Of a DNA stretch of 33,721 bases, positions 15,698 to 24,159 are shown one piece after another (the stretch's first letter is position 1; each line of letters starts with the position of its first letter). The position numbers were made by a program, and so were the translations under genes. The DNA comes from Prevotellaceae bacterium UBA6858 (lineage in GTDB: Bacteria; Bacteroidota; Bacteroidia; Bacteroidales; Bacteroidaceae): assembly GCA_002451695.1 (NCBI GenBank), contig DKDC01000015.1, positions 12,133-45,853 of the forward strand, in the 5' to 3' direction. The notes beneath the pieces were generated by a model. The model made no database searches and was not told the origin of the DNA. It saw nothing but the letters and a program-made list of their open reading frames with translations.

Positions 15698-18600
15698 TTA
15701 TTTCGCTATTATGTCAAATTCGGCTGCCGAGGCGTAGTTGCGCCCGAAAGCTTCGGATTTTGCCACGAAACGGAAGTAGCGCGCCTTCACCGGCTTGGCC
15801 GGTTTCACGATTTTCTCGCAGGAATTTGCCTCGAAAGCACCTTGGCACGCTGGCTTGCCCCACGTCTTCGCGTCGTTGCTGAAGTAAACCTCGTAGTCTT
15901 TCACCCAGCCGTTGTCCATGTCGTTGCGCGGGGTGTAGATGAACGCGCTAACATTATAGGTCTTGCCCATGTCCACGACTATTTCGTGCGGGAACTTTAC
16001 TTCCTCGGGCGTGTATTTTGTGTGCCATATTGTGCTTGGCTTGCCATCTATGGCATTTGCCGCGCTTTCCCATGCCGTGCCTTGGTCGCTGCTGAAACTA
16101 ACGACTTTCCACAGTGTTTTGTCCACGTTCACCGTTATGTCGTTTTCAACAACCATGCCCGGCAGAAGGTCTTTTGATGTGGCGTATGCGCTTATCGTTC
16201 CACCTCGGGCGGGAATTGGCGAGGAATATTCCTTGTAGCCTTTGCCGTTTACGCTGTAGAATATGGTCGCGTTCTCGGTGGCGCAGCCCAAAGTAATGCT
16301 GCCGTCCTTGTTGCTTTTCATTTCCACCGGTGCGCAGACAATGCCCTTTGTGCGTCCCCTTTCGGCTATCTGCTCCTTCGTGTTTGCGTTCTCAAGCGGA
16401 ATTATGGTGAAGCTCATCGTCATGGGCTTGGTCAGGAGTTCGTATTTCGGCAGAACGTCCGGGCCGCAACTGTTGTTGCCGAGCGCACGGTTGGCCGCGT
16501 CAATGCAGACCACGTTCTCTTTCACCATAGGCACTTCGTAGGGGTGGAGCTTCCTGTGTCTTTGGTCGGTGTAAATGTCCTCGGCGCGCCAGTGTCCCAC
16601 CGTTGCCGACATTTCCGTGGAGCTGGCAACCATAAGTCCGTTGCCGCCGTTGTCGGTCAGGGCTATGTAGCGCACGTTCTCCTTGTTGCCGTTTTCCTGC
16701 GGCTTAGCAAACCCCGTCCATTGCTCGTTCACGGTGCTGTGGTACAGTCCGGGGAAGCACGACTCCTTGCGGTCGCGGTAGTTGTCCCACGGGCCGCGTC
16801 CGTACCAGTCGAAGTTTTCGTAGCCTTCGGGCATAAAGAAGCGGTAGCCTGTCTTGGGGACAACAATGCCGTTGCGCCAAGGCTCTATCTTGCTTGAAAT
16901 CGAAATTGCCCCGTCGGAAAGCACGCGGTATCCCATTTGGGTTGTGAAGCTCGCCGTGCTGTTGCTCGAATATCGGTTGGTAATCCAAAGGGTTACGCTG
17001 CCGTCTTTTTCCTTTTTCATGCTCCATTTCCCGGGCTGCGGCTTCAGGTTTCGCAAGCCCAGGTTGTCCCACGTTGTCATGTGGCTGTGGTCGTTGTCGG
17101 TGGGGGCGCGGAAGGCGTTGAAGTGCAGGCTGTCGAGCAGGAGCTTGCCCTTGTATTCGTACTTGGCTATCTGGCCTGTCGCGGCGGAGAATGTGGCGCG
17201 GAAGTCCGTGCCTTCTACGGTCAGGTCGCCGTTGCCCTCGGTGCTTGTCCTGATTTCGCCGTTGCAGGCTGCCTTGTACGCCGGTCTGTCTGCGGCTTTG
17301 CGCAGCAGGAACTGCTCTGCCGCCACCTCGTATCCGGCTTCCGCCCATGCGGTGCTGGCTTTCTGCCTGACGCTGAAGCGCACGTAATAGTCCGCCCCCG
17401 CTTTTGCGTTGTCGGGAATCAGGTTGCCGAGGGTTATTTCCTTGCTTGCGCCGCCGGCTATGTCGCATCCGGGTATCTCCTTTTTACTTATGGCAATTCC
17501 GTCTTCGAGAATCTGGCAGCTTATGTCGTAATTGCTGAGGTTTGCAAACGCCAGTTTGTTCTTTATTACGAATGTGCCTTTAATGCTGTCGGTCATCGCG
17601 AAGTCGGCGGGCTGGTAGATTTTCTTCACGTTAATGGCTTTTGCCGAATATGTGTAGTCGGGGAATATCACGCCGTTTGTGCAGAAGTTGCCGTCGTTGG
17701 GCTTGTCGCCGAAGTCGCCGCCGTATGCCCAGTAAACCTTGTTGCCTTTTCCGGGTACGGGCATATTAAGCCCCTGGTCTTTCCAGTCCCAGATAAACTC
17801 GCCGGCAAGCGCGGGGTAACGCTCGTAAAGGTCGTAGTATTCCCTTTGGTTGCCCATGGAGTTGCCCATTGCGTGGGTGTTTTCGCATTGTATGTGGGGG
17901 CGCGGCTTTTCTCCTTTCTTGTATTGCGCCTCGCGTTCCTCGCCTATGCTCTTTATCCTGTCAACGCTTGCATACATGGTGCTGGTGGTGGAACACCAGG
18001 TGGAGTTTTGCTCGTAGTGCGTGAGGCGGGTCTGGTCGAGTGCGTTTATCGCCTGCGCCACTTTTTCGAAGTTGCCGCCGTTGCCACTCTCGTTGCCGAA
18101 GCTCCAGATGAAGATACTGGGGTGGTTGCGCATCCAAAGCACGTGGTTCACGTTTCTCTCCACCATCGGCTCGAGGAATTTGGCGTTGTGCGACAGCGAG
18201 AAGTTGCCGTGGCATTCCACGTTGGCTTCGGCAAGCACGTACATCCCGTATTTGTCGCAAAGGTCGTAGAAGTAGGGGTTGTTCGGGTAGTGGCTCGTGC
18301 GCACGGCGTTTATGTTGAGCCGCTTCATGAGCATAATGTCGCGCTCCATTTCCTCTTTCGAAACGGTGCGCCCGTTCACGTTGCTGAAGTCGTGGCGGTT
18401 CACGCCGTGTATCTTGATGGGCGTGCCGTTTATGGTTATCGAGCCCTTTTCGTCAACTCCCACTTCGCGTATGCCGAGCTTGCTGCCGCGCACGTCGATT
18501 GTCTTTCCTTTCTGCGTGAGCTTCAGCACAAGGTCATAGAGATTGGGCTGCTCGGCGTTCCACAGCTTGGGGTTGCTCACGGCAAGCTCCATTTCTGCGG

Positions 18601-19552
18601 CGTTTGTGTTTTGCGGATTTATTCCGCAAGATTTTTCGCCCACCTTTTTGCCGTTGTCCCAAACCTCAGCCGTGAGAGTGAGGTCTTTTCCTGCCTTGGT
18701 CTTGGGCGCGACCTGCACATTTGCCTGTATTCTTACTGTCGCGCTTTTTGCCTCCTGTCCTATTTTAGTGGTCGCGAAATAGTCGCGTATCTGAACCTTG
18801 GGGGCTGACCACAGGAACACGTCGCGGGTTATGCCCGTGAGCCTGTAGTAGTCCTGGTCTTCGAGAAACGAGCCGCTTGTGAAGCGGTAAACCTGCACGG
18901 CTATGGTGTTCTCGCCCTTTTGCAGGTAGTCGGTTATCCTGAACTCCGACGGCAGGTAGGAGTCCTCGGCATAGCCTGTGAATTTTCCGTTCACCCAGAC
19001 GTAATATCCGTGTCCCGCTCCGTTGAAGCGCACGTAAACCTCGCGCCCTTCCCAGTTGGCGGGCACGATGAATTTGCGGCGGTAGCTTCCCACGGGGTTT
19101 TTCATGTTGTCGTTATACTGCCAGTCTGCCGGGCGCGGGGCCATCACGCTGAAAGTTTCCGGGTTGTAGGTGAACGGGTAGGCGGCGTTTGTGTATAAGG
19201 GTTTGTCCCAGTCCTTGTTGTGCCTCACGCCGTAAACCTGCCATGTGGCGGGTACGGAGATGTCGTCCCACTTGCCGTCGTTGTAGTCGGAAGCCTCGAA
19301 CCCCTTGGGCTTGCTGTCGGGATTGGCGGCCCATTTGAACTTCCACACGCCGTTGAGCGAGAGGTAGTATGGCGAGTCTTCCATATTGTTCTCCATTGCC
19401 GCCTTCACGCCGGCCACAGGTATCGCAAGCGTGTGCGCCTTCTCGCGGTTCACTTGGAAAATGCCCACATCGTCCCACTCTTTGCCGGTCTGTGCCGGTG
19501 CGCATAGCGACAGTGCGGCGGCAGACAGGAGAAAAAGTCTCTTCTTGTTCAT
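15698..19552 (-). CDS. lacZ: GH2 beta-galactosidase-like enzyme with C-terminal F5/8C domain
   Basis: A 1284-aa exported GH2 enzyme; the signal peptide is MNKKRLFLLSAAALSLCAPAQ. Order of domains: sugar-binding jelly roll (about 60-230), Ig-like domain (about 235-340), TIM barrel (about 345-640), second Ig-like domain, and LacZ small-chain/domain 5 (about 770-1045, with FRAPTDNDHSH). The acid/base is Glu488 in WSFGNESG and the nucleophile is Glu557 in QCENTHAMGNS. The protein is about 260 residues longer than E. coli LacZ because of a chitobiase-C-like segment (about 1060-1130) and an F5/8 type C (CBM32-like) domain (about 1140-1284). Substrate could be beta-galactosides of hemicellulose, pectin or host glycans. 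It is upstream of the xylanase gene. Confidence 0.92.
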   Translation of the reverse strand: MNKKRLFLLSAAALSLCAPAQTGKEWDDVGIFQVNREKAHTLAIPVAGVKAAMENNMEDSPYYLSLNGVWKFKWAANPDSKPKGFEASDYNDGKWDDISVPATWQVYGVRHNKDWDKPLYTNAAYPFTYNPETFSVMAPRPADWQYNDNMKNPVGSYRRKFIVPANWEGREVYVRFNGAGHGYYVWVNGKFTGYAEDSYLPSEFRITDYLQKGENTIAVQVYRFTSGSFLEDQDYYRLTGITRDVFLWSAPKVQIRDYFATTKIGQEAKSATVRIQANVQVAPKTKAGKDLTLTAEVWDNGKKVGEKSCGINPQNTNAAEMELAVSNPKLWNAEQPNLYDLVLKLTQKGKTIDVRGSKLGIREVGVDEKGSITINGTPIKIHGVNRHDFSNVNGRTVSKEEMERDIMLMKRLNINAVRTSHYPNNPYFYDLCDKYGMYVLAEANVECHGNFSLSHNAKFLEPMVERNVNHVLWMRNHPSIFIWSFGNESGNGGNFEKVAQAINALDQTRLTHYEQNSTWCSTTSTMYASVDRIKSIGEEREAQYKKGEKPRPHIQCENTHAMGNSMGNQREYYDLYERYPALAGEFIWDWKDQGLNMPVPGKGNKVYWAYGGDFGDKPNDGNFCTNGVIFPDYTYSAKAINVKKIYQPADFAMTDSIKGTFVIKNKLAFANLSNYDISCQILEDGIAISKKEIPGCDIAGGASKEITLGNLIPDNAKAGADYYVRFSVRQKASTAWAEAGYEVAAEQFLLRKAADRPAYKAACNGEIRTSTEGNGDLTVEGTDFRATFSAATGQIAKYEYKGKLLLDSLHFNAFRAPTDNDHSHMTTWDNLGLRNLKPQPGKWSMKKEKDGSVTLWITNRYSSNSTASFTTQMGYRVLSDGAISISSKIEPWRNGIVVPKTGYRFFMPEGYENFDWYGRGPWDNYRDRKESCFPGLYHSTVNEQWTGFAKPQENGNKENVRYIALTDNGGNGLMVASSTEMSATVGHWRAEDIYTDQRHRKLHPYEVPMVKENVVCIDAANRALGNNSCGPDVLPKYELLTKPMTMSFTIIPLENANTKEQIAERGRTKGIVCAPVEMKSNKDGSITLGCATENATIFYSVNGKGYKEYSSPIPARGGTISAYATSKDLLPGMVVENDITVNVDKTLWKVVSFSSDQGTAWESAANAIDGKPSTIWHTKYTPEEVKFPHEIVVDMGKTYNVSAFIYTPRNDMDNGWVKDYEVYFSNDAKTWGKPACQGAFEANSCEKIVKPAKPVKARYFRFVAKSEAFGRNYASAAEFDIIAK

Positions 19553-19588
19553 ATTGTTTTCTTGGATTTTGTAAAATTCTTTGGGTTA

Positions 19589-19596
19589 CAAAGTTA
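19589..19596 (-). promoter_or_regulatory. Candidate -7 box for the GH2-GH10 unit
   Basis: TAACTTTG on the minus strand matches TAnnTTTG and ends 36 nt before the GH2 ATG. The stretch from here to 19824 holds nothing else recognised. Confidence 0.6.
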
Positions 19597-19824
19597 AATA
19601 AAAAAACATTTGCACCCACGCTGAAGCGCGGGGAAACTTTGGCGAACGTGGACATCACATCGGCATGGCGGCAAGCCGTTGTGGGCGTCACGCTTTTGCG
19701 GCGGGTGGCGCATCTGGGCATTTGCGCAGTTTTGCGTTTGCGGCAGCCGTTCCGGCAAATGGTCGCACAGTTGCAAAAAGCTGGTTTACAGCAGTTTGCC
19801 CTTATTTGTAAAAATCTTGCAAGC

Positions 19825-20073
19825 GTTTGGTTTTCAGTGTGTTGCAAGCGGGCGGAAAAAGGTCTGATGTAGTTTGAATTATGTCTGATGTAATATTTCC
19901 TAAGTCCTATGTAGTTTTTCCCATGTCCCATGTAGTTTTGGCGGTGTTCGTATTGCGCCGTTTGTAGGGGCGTATTGCATACGCCCTTTACGCCACCGCA
20001 TGAGCCGCGCCGCAAACCGGCATTGCGACACGGTAAGTCCGCGCAATTCAGGGCGTATGCAATACGCCCCTAC
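19825..20073 (+). repeat. Composite intergenic repeat, copy F (full length)
   Basis: Units lie at 19863-19883, 19884-19904, 19905-19925 and 19926-19946. The 17-bp linker, hairpin 1 (19964-19986), 64 bp and hairpin 2 (20051-20073) follow. Core states are the same as copy C (TCTGAT, then TCCTAT), and the two copies are about 95% identical and in the same orientation. It lies between the GH3 gene 3' end and the GH2 promoter. Confidence 0.9.
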
Positions 20074-20135
20074 GGAGGCGCAATTTTTTGGATAAACATA
20101 CTACGTGTTTGCGGTGGGCAAGGGCGGGAGAAAAG

Positions 20136-20168
20136 CAAAGGGACACACCATTACGGCGTGTCCCTTTG
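20136..20168 (-). terminator. Intrinsic terminator after the GH3 gene
   Basis: CAAAGGGACAC (20136-20146) pairs with GTGTCCCTTTG (20158-20168). On the minus strand the stem is followed by CTTTTC. It lies 22 nt past the stop codon. Confidence 0.8.
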
Positions 20169-20190
20169 TGCGTTTGCGTTATGCTTTTTG

Positions 20191-22485
20191 TCAGTTTAGT
20201 GTCAGTTTTACTGTCTGCACGTCGCTGCTGTTCGGTCCCACCATTACTTCAAAGTCTCCCGGCTCGCTTGCGAATTGCAGGTCTGCGTTGTAGAACTTGA
20301 GCATCGGCTCGTTTATCTCAAACTCTACTGTCTTGCTTTCGCCGGCTTCAAGGTGTACGCGCTTGAAGCCTTTCAGCTCTTTCACGGGGCGGATTATGGA
20401 AGCCGCGATGTCGTGGATGTAGAGCTGCACGACCTCGTCTCCGGCGCGGTTTCCCGTGTTTTTAACGGTCAGCGAAGCGGTTACTTTGCCGTCCTTGCCC
20501 ATTGAGCTTGCGCTGAGCGAGAGCTTGCCGTATTCGTATGTGGTGTAGCTTATTCCGTAGCCGAAAGGATATGCCGGGGCCATGGTTACGTCCATGTAGT
20601 TCTGGGCGTACTTGATGAACTTCGAGTTGGGGTCAACAGGACGTCCGCCTCTGTAGCGTGCGTATGTGAGCGGCAGTTGGCCTGTAACCTGCGGGAACGT
20701 GGTGGTGAGCTTTCCGCTCGGGTTGCGGTCGCCGAACACAACGTCCGCGATTGCGTGCGCGGCTTCTGTACCGCCGTGCCATGTCTCCACGATAACCGGG
20801 GCGTTGGCCTTTTCCCAGCGCATTGCCACGGGGCGGCCCGTGATGTAGAGCAGGACGACAGGTTTGCCGGTTTTGAGGAGCGCCTTGAAAAGTTCGCGCT
20901 GCACGTCGGGCATTTCAAGGTCTGTGCGGCTTTGGCTTTCGCCGGTCATGTCGGTAAGCTCGCCAAGCGCGGCAACCACAACGTCGCTGTTTTTGGCAAC
21001 CTCAACGGCTTCCTTCACCATGTCCTCTGCGGAGCGCGGGTCGCGCCCTACGTCAAAATTCTTAATCTGTCCGGCAGCCTCGTAGTCGGGGTTGGCGAAC
21101 ACGTTGCTTCCGCGAGCGTAAACCACCTCGCCGTTGCTGCCCACAGCCTCCTTTATGGCATCGTATATGCCGAGGTTGGGCTGCGACGAGCCGTTGCCCG
21201 TCCAGCAGCCGTAAAGGTTGCGCCCAGATTTGCCGAGCGGGCCTATCACGGCAATCTTGCCCTGCTTCTTGAGCGGCAGTATGTTGCCCTCGTTCTTGAG
21301 CAGCACGATGCTTTCCCCGGCAAGCTGGCGCGCAATGTCGATGAACTCCTTTTTGCGCACGGCGGTGGTAACTTCCTTTTCGGAGTGCCCGCGGTTTGCG
21401 TCCTCAAACAGGCCGAGCTCCCACTTGGCCTCGAGCACGCGGCGGCACATGGTGTTTATCGTCTCCTCGTTCACCTTTCCGTCGCTCACTAACTTGTGAA
21501 GGTGTTTAAGGTATGCCTGCGAGCACATGTCGATGTCGATGCCCGCGTCTGCGGCAAGTTCGGTGCAGCGTTCCTGCTTGTCAATTCCGTGTGAGGTCAT
21601 TTCGGCAATTCCGTTGTAGTCGGTAACGGTGAATCCCTTGAAGCCCCACTTTTTGCGCAGCACGTCGTCAATGAGCCATTTGTTGCCCGACGCAGGCATG
21701 AAGTCGATTACGTTGAACGAGGACATCACGCTCCTCACTCCCGCCTCGACGGCGGCCTGATAGGGAAGCATGTACTCGTTGAACATCCTGATGCGGCTCA
21801 TGTCAACAAAGTTGTAGTCGAGACCCGACTCCACAGCCCCGTAAAGGGCGTAGTGTTTCAGACAGGCGGCGATGTTTGTGTTTTTCTTCATATCCTCCTG
21901 ATAGCCGTAAACGAGCGATTTCGCCATGCAGGCACTCAGGAACGGATCTTCGCCGTTGCCTTCGGCAATTCTGCCCCAGCGTGCGTCGTGCGCCACGTCA
22001 ACCATGGGCGAATAGGTCCAGTTTACGCCGTATGCCGAGGCTTCTATTGCGGCAATGCGTGCAGCCTTGCGCACAAGCGTCGTGTCCCACGAGCATGACT
22101 GTGCAAGAGGGATTGGGAATATTGTGCGGAAACCGTGGATTACGTCAAGCCCTACGAGAAGGGGTATTCCGAGGCGCGATTCGTTCACCGCGACTTTTTG
22201 CAGCTCGCGGATTGCCTTGGGGTCGCTCACATTCAGCACCGAACCCACGAGACCTTTTTTTATGTCGCCGTAGATGTCGGTCTTTTCCGACACGCCGGTG
22301 TTTGCCTCGTGTCCGTCGGGGAGTACGAGCTGCCCGATTTTCTCGTCAAGTGTCATCTTTCCCATCAGCTCGGTTATGAACTGGTCTTTCGGCACCTTGA
22401 TTTTCTTTCCTTTCCCACGCGAGGCGAATGACGCGGTCATTGTCAGGGCGCAGAAAGCAAGGATTGTAAGATTTCTGGATTTCAT
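20191..22485 (-). CDS. bglX: GH3 beta-glucosidase / beta-xylosidase
   Basis: A 764-aa exported exo-acting glycosidase that removes terminal beta-glucose or beta-xylose from oligosaccharides. A signal peptide spans about residues 1-22 (MKSRNLTILAFCALTMTASFA). The GH3 N-terminal barrel contains GLDVIHGFRTIFPIPLAQ (112-129), a KHY motif (210-212) and the nucleophile Asp289 in FTVTDYNG. The (alpha/beta)6 sandwich holds GESQSRTDLEMP. The C-terminus is an FN3-like domain. BglX of E. coli has the same architecture and length. It has its own promoter box and terminator, so it is separate from the GH2-GH10 unit but functionally consistent with finishing xylan or glucan oligosaccharides released by them. 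Confidence 0.93.
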   Translation of the reverse strand: MKSRNLTILAFCALTMTASFASRGKGKKIKVPKDQFITELMGKMTLDEKIGQLVLPDGHEANTGVSEKTDIYGDIKKGLVGSVLNVSDPKAIRELQKVAVNESRLGIPLLVGLDVIHGFRTIFPIPLAQSCSWDTTLVRKAARIAAIEASAYGVNWTYSPMVDVAHDARWGRIAEGNGEDPFLSACMAKSLVYGYQEDMKKNTNIAACLKHYALYGAVESGLDYNFVDMSRIRMFNEYMLPYQAAVEAGVRSVMSSFNVIDFMPASGNKWLIDDVLRKKWGFKGFTVTDYNGIAEMTSHGIDKQERCTELAADAGIDIDMCSQAYLKHLHKLVSDGKVNEETINTMCRRVLEAKWELGLFEDANRGHSEKEVTTAVRKKEFIDIARQLAGESIVLLKNEGNILPLKKQGKIAVIGPLGKSGRNLYGCWTGNGSSQPNLGIYDAIKEAVGSNGEVVYARGSNVFANPDYEAAGQIKNFDVGRDPRSAEDMVKEAVEVAKNSDVVVAALGELTDMTGESQSRTDLEMPDVQRELFKALLKTGKPVVLLYITGRPVAMRWEKANAPVIVETWHGGTEAAHAIADVVFGDRNPSGKLTTTFPQVTGQLPLTYARYRGGRPVDPNSKFIKYAQNYMDVTMAPAYPFGYGISYTTYEYGKLSLSASSMGKDGKVTASLTVKNTGNRAGDEVVQLYIHDIAASIIRPVKELKGFKRVHLEAGESKTVEFEINEPMLKFYNADLQFASEPGDFEVMVGPNSSDVQTVKLTLN

Positions 22486-22522
22486 ACTTTTATTTGTTTG
22501 CTATGTTCTGGTATTTCAACGG

Positions 22523-22530
22523 CAAAGTTA
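22523..22530 (-). promoter_or_regulatory. Candidate -7 box for the GH3 gene
   Basis: TAACTTTG on the minus strand matches TAnnTTTG and ends 37 nt before the ATG. Confidence 0.6.
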
Positions 22531-22579
22531 GCAATTTGTTTGCAAGCGCGGTGCTGCCGTGCGGCGTTAATCAGGGTAA

Positions 22580-22614
22580 AAGCGGCCTGGCGCCGAAAAT
22601 GCGCCGAGCCGCTT
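22580..22614 (-). terminator. Intrinsic terminator after the asparaginase gene
   Basis: AAGCGGC (22580-22586) pairs with GCCGCTT (22608-22614), with an inner GGCGC/GCGCC stem. The minus strand continues TTTTACC. It lies 22 nt past the stop codon. Confidence 0.7.
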
Positions 22615-22635
22615 CAAATATGTGTCATGCTGCTG

Positions 22636-23682
22636 TTATCTTATGGTAATCTCCCCGCGCAGGTCGCAGTCCATAAGCTGGCGTATTCTTTCGTTCGACA
22701 GATTGTGCCCCACGAGGAACATTAGTTTCGTTATGGTGCTTTCCACGGTTGCGTCGTGCCCGTTCACCACTCCTGTTTCGAGCAGCTGGAGTCCTGTGCG
22801 GTAGCGGCTCATCTCTATCGAGCCTTCGCTGCACTGCGTAACGTTCACCACGATTATGCCCTTTGCCTCGGCCTCTTTCAGAAGCTCTATCAGCCATTTC
22901 TTCTGGGGGGCGTTGCCCGAGCCGTATGTGCGCAGCACCACGGCGCGCAGTCCGGGGATGTTGACTATGGAGGATATTATCTCGCGGCGTATTCCGGGGA
23001 AAAGCGTTATCACAACCACGTTGCTGTCCATCACGTAGTGCGGCTTGAACACGTTGCCCTTTTGCGGGCGGCGGATTATCGCGTGGTTGTATTTTATGTG
23101 TATTCCGGCGTGTGCGAGCCAGGGGAAGTTGTATGAGCGGAACGCGTTGAAGCCTTCGGCGTTGATTTTCGTGGTGCGGTTTCCGCGCAGCAGGCGGTTC
23201 TCGAAGAAAACGCACACTTCCGGCACCATGGCGTTGCCCTCCGCGTCCTTTGCGGCGGCTATCTCGATTGACGTGAGCAGGTTCTCGCGCCCGTCGGTGC
23301 GGAGCATGCTGATTGGCAGTTGTGAGCCTGTGAGGATTACGGGCTTTGTAAGCCCTTGCAGCATGAAACTGAGCGCGGACGCGGTGTACGACATGGTGTC
23401 GGTGCCGTGAAGAACTACAAAGCCGTCGTAGTTGTCGTAGTTGTCGGCTATCACCTTGACGATGGCCTGCCAGTTTGACGGCTCCATGTCGCTGGAGTCT
23501 ATCGGCGGGTTGAAGGCGTAGGAGTGGATGTTGTAGTCAAAATCCTCAAGCTCGGGGATCCAGCGGCGCACATGGGCGAAGTCGTAGCTTTCCAACGCCC
23601 CGGTATGCCGGTTTTCTATCATTCCTATTGTTCCGCCTGTATAAATGATGAGTATATTGGCGGAGGTGTTTATATTCTTCAT
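22636..23682 (-). CDS. ansA: Type I (cytoplasmic) L-asparaginase
   Basis: Hydrolyses L-asparagine to aspartate and ammonia. The 348-aa protein has no signal peptide, which with its sequence pattern indicates the cytoplasmic type I enzyme. The two threonine motifs are TGGTIG (Thr15, Thr18) near the N-terminus and LHGTDTM (Thr94-Asp95). The TGSQLPISMLRTDGRENLL segment is typical of the type I group. The start at 23682 is fixed by the TGGTIG motif close downstream. A -7 box ends only 4 nt before the ATG, implying a leaderless transcript. It ends in a terminator before the GH3 promoter. Confidence 0.95.
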   Translation of the reverse strand: MKNINTSANILIIYTGGTIGMIENRHTGALESYDFAHVRRWIPELEDFDYNIHSYAFNPPIDSSDMEPSNWQAIVKVIADNYDNYDGFVVLHGTDTMSYTASALSFMLQGLTKPVILTGSQLPISMLRTDGRENLLTSIEIAAAKDAEGNAMVPEVCVFFENRLLRGNRTTKINAEGFNAFRSYNFPWLAHAGIHIKYNHAIIRRPQKGNVFKPHYVMDSNVVVITLFPGIRREIISSIVNIPGLRAVVLRTYGSGNAPQKKWLIELLKEAEAKGIIVVNVTQCSEGSIEMSRYRTGLQLLETGVVNGHDATVESTITKLMFLVGHNLSNERIRQLMDCDLRGEITIR

Positions 23683-23686
23683 GGTG

Positions 23687-23694
23687 CAAAAGTA
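23687..23694 (-). promoter_or_regulatory. -7 box predicting a leaderless asparaginase mRNA
   Basis: TACTTTTG on the minus strand matches TAnnTTTG. Only four bases separate it from the ATG at 23682, so transcription would begin at or next to the start codon. Confidence 0.5.
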
Positions 23695-23892
23695 ACATTA
23701 TGACACCAAACAGCCAAGTTTTTGTGCAAAAAACAGAGACGGCGGTTTGCTTTTGCTCTGTAAGGGGACATGGACGGGTGCGGAAGCCTTTGCGTTTAAG
23801 CAAGCGTCGGTGTAAAATTCCCGATGCCGCCCAAAATTGCGTAATGCGTTGATTTGTAAGAGAATGCCCTTGTTGTGGATGTTTTGTGTAAC

Positions 23893-24085
23893 GATTTGTT
23901 TTTCAGTGTATTGCAAATGGGTGAAAAAAGGTCTGATGTAGAATTTTTTATGTCTGATATAATTTTTCCTATGTCCTATGTAGTTTTTCCTGCACCAGAT
24001 GTAGTTTTAGCGGTATTGGTTTTGCGTCATTAGTAGGGGCATATTGCATACGCCCTGTATGCCACCGCATGAATTACGCACGATT
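23893..24085 (+). repeat. Composite intergenic repeat, copy G (one hairpin, truncated)
   Basis: The leader has TTTGTTTTTCAG and TTGCAA. Units lie at 23932-23952, 23953-23973, 23974-23994 and 23995-24015. The 17-bp linker leads to hairpin 1 (24033-24055), which has one arm change. The element breaks off about 30 bp later, next to the terminator at 24096. Core 2 is TCTGAT (direct); core 3 is TCCTAT (forward). Confidence 0.88.
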
Positions 24086-24095
24086 GGGTGGTATG

Positions 24096-24129
24096 AAAAA
24101 TCCCCGCCGCACATCGTGCGGCGGGGATT
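24096..24129 (-). terminator. Strong terminator after the FAS1 lipoprotein gene
   Basis: AATCCCCGCCGCAC (24099-24112) pairs with GTGCGGCGGGGATT (24116-24129) across a 3-nt loop. The minus strand continues TTTTT. It lies 30 nt past the stop codon. Confidence 0.88.
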
Positions 24130-24159
24130 CGAATTGTTATTTTATGGAAAGAAAAGGCT

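Noticed and set aside
16937..18808. 623-aa plus-strand open frame inside the GH2 gene
   Set aside because: It lies opposite the conserved catalytic barrel and domain 5 of the GH2 enzyme; composition is that of an antisense shadow and no family pattern is visible.
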